DNA of 17,015 nucleotides from JANNXY01 sp039795755 (lineage in GTDB: Bacteria; Patescibacteriota; Minisyncoccia; Phycocordibacterales; CAIZIN01). How positions within the stretch are numbered: position 1 is the first letter of the stretch; each line of letters starts with the position of its first letter. The stretch lies in NCBI GenBank assembly GCA_039795755.1, contig JBDKLF010000039.1, positions 1 to 17,015 of the forward strand, in the 5' to 3' direction. This document shows positions 13,169-17,015 of the stretch, piece by piece. The notes beneath the pieces were generated by a model. It was given only the letters and a program-made list of their open reading frames with translations. It was not told the DNA's origin and ran no database searches. Position numbers and translations under genes: made by a program.

Positions 13169-13174
13169 TATACT
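13169..13174 (+). promoter_or_regulatory. Candidate -10 box for pilC
   Basis: TATACT ends exactly 6 nt before the pilC ATG at 13181, inside the 12-nt gap after pilT. This repeats the spacing seen at other starts and suggests pilC may also be transcribed from its own leaderless promoter within the operon. Confidence 0.45.
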
Positions 13175-13180
13175 GAACCT

Positions 13181-14389
13181 ATGTTATTTGTATACAACGC
13201 ATTAGACGAAAAGGGAGCAGAACAAAAAGGAACCATTGAAGCGGTAAATGTGGATATTGCTATTAGCGCATTGCAGCGTCGCGGTCTCATCATTTCACAT
13301 ATCAATGAGGCAAATACTGAAGGTAATGTCTTCGAGCGTTCAATTGGAATATTCGATCGTATCAGTAACAAAGATATTGTAATTCTCTCTCGACAGATTG
13401 CGACATTGTTCCAGGCACAAGTATCTGCATTGCGAGTGTTCCGATTACTCTCAGCAGAAATCGAGAACCAAGCATTGGGGAAGGTATTGAATGAAGTGTC
13501 AGAAGACCTTCAATCTGGAAGTGCAATCTCGAAAGCTCTTGCAAAGCATCCAAAGGCGTTTTCAGACTTTTATGTGAACATGGTTCGTTCAGGAGAAGAA
13601 TCAGGAAAGCTTGATCAGACATTTGCTTTCCTTGCCGATTATATGGATCGAACCTATGAAGTAACAAGTAAAGCAAAGAATGCATTGATCTATCCCGCCT
13701 TCGTAATATTCACATTCTTTGCGGTAATGATTCTTATGTTGACGATGGTGATTCCACGACTCAGTCAGATCATTCTTGATTCTGGTCAAGAGGTTCCTAT
13801 TTATACCAAAGCTGTAATTGCACTCTCGAACTTCTTTGTTGATTATGGAGTCTTTCTTATTATTGGACTGGTTGTTGGAGTATTCTTCATCGTACGATTC
13901 GTTCGTACTTCATCAGGAAACGAATCATTTGATCGATTCAAAATCTCACTTCCATATATCGGTTCACTGTATCGAAAGCTCTATCTCTCACGAATTGCAG
14001 ATAACTTATCAACTATGCTTTCTTCAGGAATTCCCATGCTTCGTGCTCTCGAAATCACTGCATCTGTAGTAGATAATGCAATATTCAGAACGGGACTCAA
14101 TGCAAGTACCGAGGGGGTGAAGGGAGGATCATCGCTCTCAGATGCATTTTCACAACACAAAGAAATCCCTAATATCATGACTCAAATGATCAAAGTGGGT
14201 GAAGAGTCCGGTAATTTGGGTGAAATTCTCGGTACATTGTCCAAGTTCTATCAGCGTGAAGTAACGAATGCGGTAGATACCTTGGTGGGCTTGATTGAGC
14301 CACTTATGATTGTGGCCCTCGGTCTCGGGGTGGGAGTATTGCTTGCTGCAGTATTGTTGCCAATCTATAACGTAGCAGGAACCTTCTAG
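13181..14389 (+). CDS. pilC: Type IV pilus platform protein PilC
   Basis: The 402-residue polytopic membrane protein contains two T2SSF-type repeats: DIVILSRQIATLFQAQVSALRVF... with MVRSGEESGKLDQTF in the first half, and YLSRIADNLSTMLSSGIPMLRALEIT... with IKVGEESGNLGEIL in the second. Membrane segments lie near residues 165-190, 215-238 and 372-398, the last ending in the family-typical EPLMIVALGLGVGVLLAAVLLPIYNV. The N terminus (LFVYNALDEKGAEQKGTIEA) is the classic short cytoplasmic beta domain. PilC is the rotor-like platform that transfers pilin subunits during extension and retraction. Length is normal. The pilin gene follows after a 110-nt gap with its own promoter, so transcription may be reset there. 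Confidence 0.95.
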   Translation: MLFVYNALDEKGAEQKGTIEAVNVDIAISALQRRGLIISHINEANTEGNVFERSIGIFDRISNKDIVILSRQIATLFQAQVSALRVFRLLSAEIENQALGKVLNEVSEDLQSGSAISKALAKHPKAFSDFYVNMVRSGEESGKLDQTFAFLADYMDRTYEVTSKAKNALIYPAFVIFTFFAVMILMLTMVIPRLSQIILDSGQEVPIYTKAVIALSNFFVDYGVFLIIGLVVGVFFIVRFVRTSSGNESFDRFKISLPYIGSLYRKLYLSRIADNLSTMLSSGIPMLRALEITASVVDNAIFRTGLNASTEGVKGGSSLSDAFSQHKEIPNIMTQMIKVGEESGNLGEILGTLSKFYQREVTNAVDTLVGLIEPLMIVALGLGVGVLLAAVLLPIYNVAGTF

Positions 14390-14397
14390 GGTAGGGG

Positions 14398-14406
14398 TTA
14401 TCCACA
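14398..14406 (+). promoter_or_regulatory. Perfect DnaA-box consensus upstream of the pilin promoter
   Basis: TTATCCACA matches the strong bacterial DnaA-box consensus TTATNCACA at all positions. It is 8 nt after the pilC stop and about 30 nt upstream of the pilin -10. It may be a regulatory DnaA site or chance; a single box is not an origin. Confidence 0.3.
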
Positions 14407-14436
14407 TGTCTCAGGTTTTAGCCTTATATTGTAGGG

Positions 14437-14442
14437 TATAAT
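14437..14442 (+). promoter_or_regulatory. Main -10 box candidate for the major pilin
   Basis: TATAAT followed by a predicted start near 14449, leaving a leader of about 50 nt. No clear -35 was found. A second weak box TAAAAT (14484-14489) ends 10 nt before the ATG, which would give a near-leaderless transcript like others here. Confidence 0.55.
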
Positions 14443-14443
14443 A

Positions 14444-14469
14444 CAAGACAGTTGGAAGATATTGTCTTG
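14444..14469 (+). repeat. Inverted repeat at the predicted pilin transcription start
   Basis: CAAGACA (14444-14450) and TGTCTTG (14463-14469) are exact inverted arms, extendable to 9 bp with one G-U pair, around an 8-nt loop. The left arm straddles the predicted start of transcription. This fits either a repressor operator or, if the start is further upstream, a leader hairpin. Confidence 0.5.
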
Positions 14470-14499
14470 CCGACAGAAATTATTAAAATATTCATAATT

Positions 14500-14859
14500 A
14501 TGAAGAAAAATTTAAAGAAAGGTTTTACACTTATCGAATTGCTCGTGGTAATCGCGATCATCGGTATTTTGTCATCTGTAGTTCTTGCGTCTCTTAACTC
14601 AGCTCGAACAAAGGCTAAAACAGCTGCGTTCAAGGCTGAAGTAGTAGGTCTATTACCAGCTTTGGTTACAGCTTGTGATACCAGTGATGCAGCTCTTACA
14701 ACAGCAGCAGCAACAACTGGAAGTACTCACGGTGCTGGTACATCAGTTACTTCTACTTGCAGTGCAGGAACATTTTCTGTGACTTACACAGCAACAAACG
14801 GTGCTGATAGTGCTTCTGATGTTGCAGTATGTACTGACGCTGGTTGTACTTACAACTAG
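14500..14859 (+). CDS. Major type IV pilin (PilA-like)
   Basis: This 120-residue prepilin has a positively charged leader MKKNLKKG cleaved before F9, then the class III hydrophobic N-helix FTLIELLVVIAIIGILSSVVLASL with E5 of the mature protein, which is needed for assembly. Mature length is 112. The globular part is small, rich in Ala, Thr, Ser and Gly, with a TTAAATTGSTHGAGTSV low-complexity segment, and four cysteines (in TACDTS, STCSAG, AVCTDAGC), enough for two disulfides. It is probably the major fibre subunit because it alone has a promoter region in front and a strong terminator behind, as expected for a highly expressed gene. The open frame begins at 14452, but the leader start at 14500 is required for prepilin processing. 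Confidence 0.92.
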   Translation: MKKNLKKGFTLIELLVVIAIIGILSSVVLASLNSARTKAKTAAFKAEVVGLLPALVTACDTSDAALTTAAATTGSTHGAGTSVTSTCSAGTFSVTYTATNGADSASDVAVCTDAGCTYN

Positions 14860-14874
14860 TTTTCTGTTAGGTAT

Positions 14875-14901
14875 AAAAACCCACCAATTGGTGGGTTTTT
14901 T
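14875..14901 (+). terminator. Strong intrinsic terminator after the major pilin
   Basis: ACCCACC and GGTGGGT flank a central AATT, making a perfect palindrome with flanking A5 and T5 (14875-14900), followed by T at 14901. The GC-rich stem plus a T6 run (14896-14901) is a textbook Rho-independent terminator. Because of the palindrome it could work in both directions, but only the plus strand has a gene to stop. Confidence 0.92.
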
Positions 14902-14918
14902 ATTTTGTATGAATTATA

Positions 14919-14927
14919 TGAGATAAT
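14919..14927 (+). promoter_or_regulatory. Extended -10 box for pilD
   Basis: TGA-GATAAT with the hexamer at 14922-14927, ending 7 nt before the ATG at 14935. A new promoter is expected here because the pilin terminator lies just upstream. Confidence 0.5.
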
Positions 14928-14934
14928 CATCAGT

Positions 14935-15768
14935 ATGATATTTACCTTTAATGCACTTGCGCTCATGTTCTTCTTTGTACTAGGAGCGATTATTGGAAGC
15001 TTTCTTAACGTAGTGATCTTTCGCTATCGAACAGGTCGATCAGTGAATGGTCGATCAGGATGTCTCTCATGTGCTACACAGCTCAAGTGGTATCAGATGG
15101 TTCCGATTCTGAGCTACCTCGTTCTCCGTGGGCGATGTGCCAAGTGTCAGACCAAGATCTCTCGACAATATGTACTTGTTGAGCTTGTGACCGCAGTACT
15201 CTTTACTGCAATCGCGTATGTATTCTTTGGATTACTCACCTTGGGATTTGTGGGAACATTTTTTGCAATCTTTTCTCTTTACTCATTCATTGCTTGCTGT
15301 GCAGTAGTGATTAGTGTATATGACATTCGTCATATGATTATTGCAGACCCTTTTGCCTACGCATGGATTATTGCAGGAATTGTTGTTCAAGCATTGGGAA
15401 TAGTATGGATGGGAATTTCTTCGCTGAGTCTACTTAATATTATTGCTGGTCCATTGTTCTTTATCTTCTTTTGGTCATTGTGGTATTTCTCAAAGGGTAC
15501 ATGGATGGGAGGAGGGGATGCAAAGATTGGTCTTGCGATAGGGCTTACACTTGGATTCTCACGAGGAATTACTGCAATCACCCTTGGATTTTGGATCGGG
15601 GCAGTCTATGGGATTGTACTTATGATACTTTCACGATCGAAATACCTTTCAAAGCATATAGGTCTTCGAACTGAAGTACCGTTCGGACCATTTCTGGTTC
15701 TCGGATTCTTTCTTGCATTGCTTTGCAACCTTGATCTTGTGTGGATGAGTGGGTTATTTGCTTTCTAA
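14935..15768 (+). CDS. pilD: Prepilin peptidase / N-methyltransferase PilD
   Basis: The 277-residue polytopic protein opens with a membrane helix (GSFLNVVIFRYRTGRS), followed by the zinc-binding cytoplasmic domain with CLSC (C43, C46) and CAKC (C68, C71), as in the A24A peptidases. Six or seven further helices carry the catalytic aspartates D130 (SVYDIRHMIIADP) and D195 (GGGDAKIGLAIG). It cleaves the prepilin leader after Gly and N-methylates the new N-terminal Phe. Length (about 280) fits the bifunctional form. It should process the pilin upstream and the three pseudopilins downstream. The frame is open with an alternative TTG start at 14905, but the helix and a GATAAT box favour the ATG at 14935. 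Confidence 0.95.
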   Translation: MIFTFNALALMFFFVLGAIIGSFLNVVIFRYRTGRSVNGRSGCLSCATQLKWYQMVPILSYLVLRGRCAKCQTKISRQYVLVELVTAVLFTAIAYVFFGLLTLGFVGTFFAIFSLYSFIACCAVVISVYDIRHMIIADPFAYAWIIAGIVVQALGIVWMGISSLSLLNIIAGPLFFIFFWSLWYFSKGTWMGGGDAKIGLAIGLTLGFSRGITAITLGFWIGAVYGIVLMILSRSKYLSKHIGLRTEVPFGPFLVLGFFLALLCNLDLVWMSGLFAF

Positions 15769-15775
15769 TTCGTAG

Positions 15776-15781
15776 TATACT
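15776..15781 (+). promoter_or_regulatory. -10 box candidate for the GspH-like pseudopilin
   Basis: TATACT ends exactly 6 nt before the ATG at 15788, in the 19-nt gap after pilD. Identical hexamer and spacing occur at 232-244 and 13169-13181. Confidence 0.5.
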
Positions 15782-15787
15782 TAGTAA

Positions 15788-16384
15788 ATGAATTCCTCAA
15801 AAGGTTTTACACTTATTGAAATGATGGTCTCAATTGCGATTTTTACTATCATCACGAGTGTGGTGATCTTTAATCATGGTAAGTTTAATTCATCGATAAA
15901 TGTTACCAATCTTTCGTATGAAGTTGCCCTTGCTATTCGTCAGGCTCAAGTGTATGGGCTTGCGGTGAAGCAAGATTCTAAGGTTGCTGACTCAGTTGAA
16001 TATGCGTACGGGGTATATTTTGATACAAGTACTGAAGCGAGCAGAAAAGTGTTCTATATTTTTGCGGACAAGAACGATGATCAACAGTTTGATCCATCGG
16101 GCGATCCTTGTAATGGATCGGGTGAATGTCAGGAGTCTATAGAAATTCGAGGTGACGTAGAAGTAAGTAAGCTTGGTACCAATGTAGTCTCTAATTCAGG
16201 GGATCTCACGGTGTTGTTTCTCAGACCTAATCCTGTAGCAATTATTCGAGATGAAAGTAACTCAGGAGTCTCGTCAAATGGTAGAAAGCAGGCAGTGATT
16301 ACACTTACATCTGCAAAAGCTGATAAGAGTAAAGAAATTGTTGTCGAGCTCTCAGGTCAAATTTCGGTACGAGATAGTATATGA
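15788..16384 (+). CDS. GspH/FimT-like minor pseudopilin
   Basis: This 198-residue protein has a short prepilin leader MNSSKG cleaved before F7, then FTLIEMMVSIAIFTIITSVVIF, the N-helix. The globular part begins with NLSYEVALAIRQAQVYGLAVK, the block typical of GspH/FimT-type minor subunits. A DxNxD loop follows (D94, N96, D98, D102 in DKNDDQQFD), resembling a calcium-binding loop, then a cysteine pair (C108 and C114 in DPCNGSGEC) and beta-rich sequence to the end. Such minor pilins prime assembly at the pilus tip. The next gene starts inside the stop codon (ATGA overlap at 16381), so translation is coupled. Confidence 0.85.
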   Translation: MNSSKGFTLIEMMVSIAIFTIITSVVIFNHGKFNSSINVTNLSYEVALAIRQAQVYGLAVKQDSKVADSVEYAYGVYFDTSTEASRKVFYIFADKNDDQQFDPSGDPCNGSGECQESIEIRGDVEVSKLGTNVVSNSGDLTVLFLRPNPVAIIRDESNSGVSSNGRKQAVITLTSAKADKSKEIVVELSGQISVRDSI

Positions 16385-16956
16385 TAAAGTATTTTTTTCA
16401 AAAAAATAAAAAAGATAGTATGAGCAAGAAAGGCTTCAGTCTTATTGAACTTATGGTTGCGGTAAGTATCTTTGCAATTGTAATGGTGATTTCAATGGGA
16501 GCAATTCTCACGGTGGTGAATGGTAATAAAAAGAATCAGACCATGCAAGTAGCAATTAATAACCTTAACTTTGCAGTTGAGAGTATGACTCGATCTATCA
16601 AGACAGGATACAATTATTCGATTGGAGATGCATGTAAATCATTATCATTAAATATCACCGAGGATCAAAATGGTCTTGGGGGTGATGATAGAGTAACGTA
16701 TTCATTACAACAATTTAGTGGAGATAATGATAATTATGGTTTGTTTATTGATAATCAAGACACTGGATATTCAGGATTTGTTACTGCGCCAGATCTTAAT
16801 ATTACAAAACTCTGCTTTATGCAGGAGAGAGAAGATCAGGGTTTGCAGCCTTATGTAGCAGTAGTGATTCAAGGAGAAACAACCGGTAGCAAAGCAGAGC
16901 TCAAGACAGCTTTTAATCTTTATACCTCAGTAACACAACGTCAGGTACAATACTAA
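16381..16956 (+). CDS. PilW/PulJ-like minor pseudopilin
   Basis: This is a 191-residue prepilin-like protein, with cleavage expected after G18 if translated from 16381 (MIKYFFQKNKKDSMSKKG|FSLIELMVAVSIF). Glu five residues into the mature helix is present. An alternative ATG at 16420 gives a five-residue leader MSKKG, more usual in length; the ATGA overlap with the upstream gene favours 16381, and I cannot decide. The globular part has NQTMQVAINNLNFAVESMTRSIKTG (residues 54-78), the conserved PilW/GspJ opening, and two cysteines (DACKSL, KLCFMQ). It is probably a minor subunit in the priming complex. Confidence 0.8.
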   Translation: MIKYFFQKNKKDSMSKKGFSLIELMVAVSIFAIVMVISMGAILTVVNGNKKNQTMQVAINNLNFAVESMTRSIKTGYNYSIGDACKSLSLNITEDQNGLGGDDRVTYSLQQFSGDNDNYGLFIDNQDTGYSGFVTAPDLNITKLCFMQEREDQGLQPYVAVVIQGETTGSKAELKTAFNLYTSVTQRQVQY

Positions 16957-16957
16957 T

Positions 16958-17015
16958 ATGAATCATTTTTATTACGCACAAAAGAATATATTGAAGACAA
17001 AGAAAAAGGGCTTCA
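16958..17015 (+). CDS. Truncated third pseudopilin (5' end only)
   Basis: An ATG 2 nt after the upstream stop starts MNHFYYAQKNILKTKKKGF, which runs off the right edge. The basic tail ending KKKGF has the form of a prepilin leader with the cleavage site at the edge, so this is likely the next minor pilin of the set (PilV/PilX-like position). Only 19 codons are visible, so the class is unknown. Confidence 0.65.
   Translation, partial: MNHFYYAQKNILKTKKKGF

Noticed and set aside
14398..14406. Replication origin around the DnaA-like box
   Set aside because: Only one box, no AT-rich unwinding repeats, and no dnaA or dnaN nearby.
1..17015. CRISPR arrays, insertion sequences, prophage or defence genes
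   Set aside because: No spaced direct repeats, transposase or integrase motifs, or defence-gene signatures were seen on either strand.

Overview
The window looks like part of a reduced, AT-leaning genome from the Candidate Phyla Radiation (Patescibacteria, most like Parcubacteria/Paceibacteria). Reasons: very tight gene packing, many small membrane proteins of DUF families, an orphan TrpC-like protein, and a type IV pilus cluster in the gene order and sequence style of that group, with no secretin or other outer-membrane part in view. This assignment is an inference from protein style; no rRNA or other phylogenetic marker is in view.

Region 1 (1-7170) is a mosaic of short, independently transcribed genes on both strands: the 5' end of an unknown membrane-anchored protein (minus), a DUF4105-like protein, tRNA-Ser(GCU), a DUF6159-like membrane protein, a second class II tRNA with anticodon ACU, an orphan indole-3-glycerol-phosphate-synthase-like TIM barrel, a small membrane protein, a VOC/PhnB-like protein (minus), a DUF1761-like membrane protein with a cysteine-rich tail, a family 2 glycosyltransferase, a rhodanese (minus), a DUF4190-like membrane protein and a ComF-type phosphoribosyltransferase (minus).

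Region 2 (7193 to the right edge) is a plus-strand type IV pilus cluster: pilM, pilN, pilO, a short PilP-like protein, pilB (extension ATPase), a stand-alone receiver protein, pilT (retraction ATPase), pilC (platform), the major pilin with its own promoter region and a strong intrinsic terminator, pilD (prepilin peptidase), and at least three minor pseudopilins, the last cut by the window edge. Together these make, process, extend and retract a pilus across a single membrane; in this lineage that would serve adhesion to a host cell, twitching or DNA uptake. The divergent comF next door fits a DNA-uptake link but does not prove it.

Three observations stand out. First, most transcription units carry a TATAAT-like -10 hexamer ending only 4-10 nt before the start codon, often with a TGN extension and usually without a -35 or a Shine-Dalgarno, which predicts pervasive leaderless mRNAs. 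Second, the tRNA at 2252-2338 is a well-formed serine-type tRNA with anticodon ACU, which is very unusual, and sits about 1 kb from a normal tRNA-Ser(GCU). Third, comF and pilM start codons are only 22 bp apart, with overlapping -10 boxes on opposite strands. No CRISPR array, insertion sequence, phage or defence cassette was seen. No gene-free stretch longer than 300 bases exists; the longest gap is the 110-base pilin promoter region.
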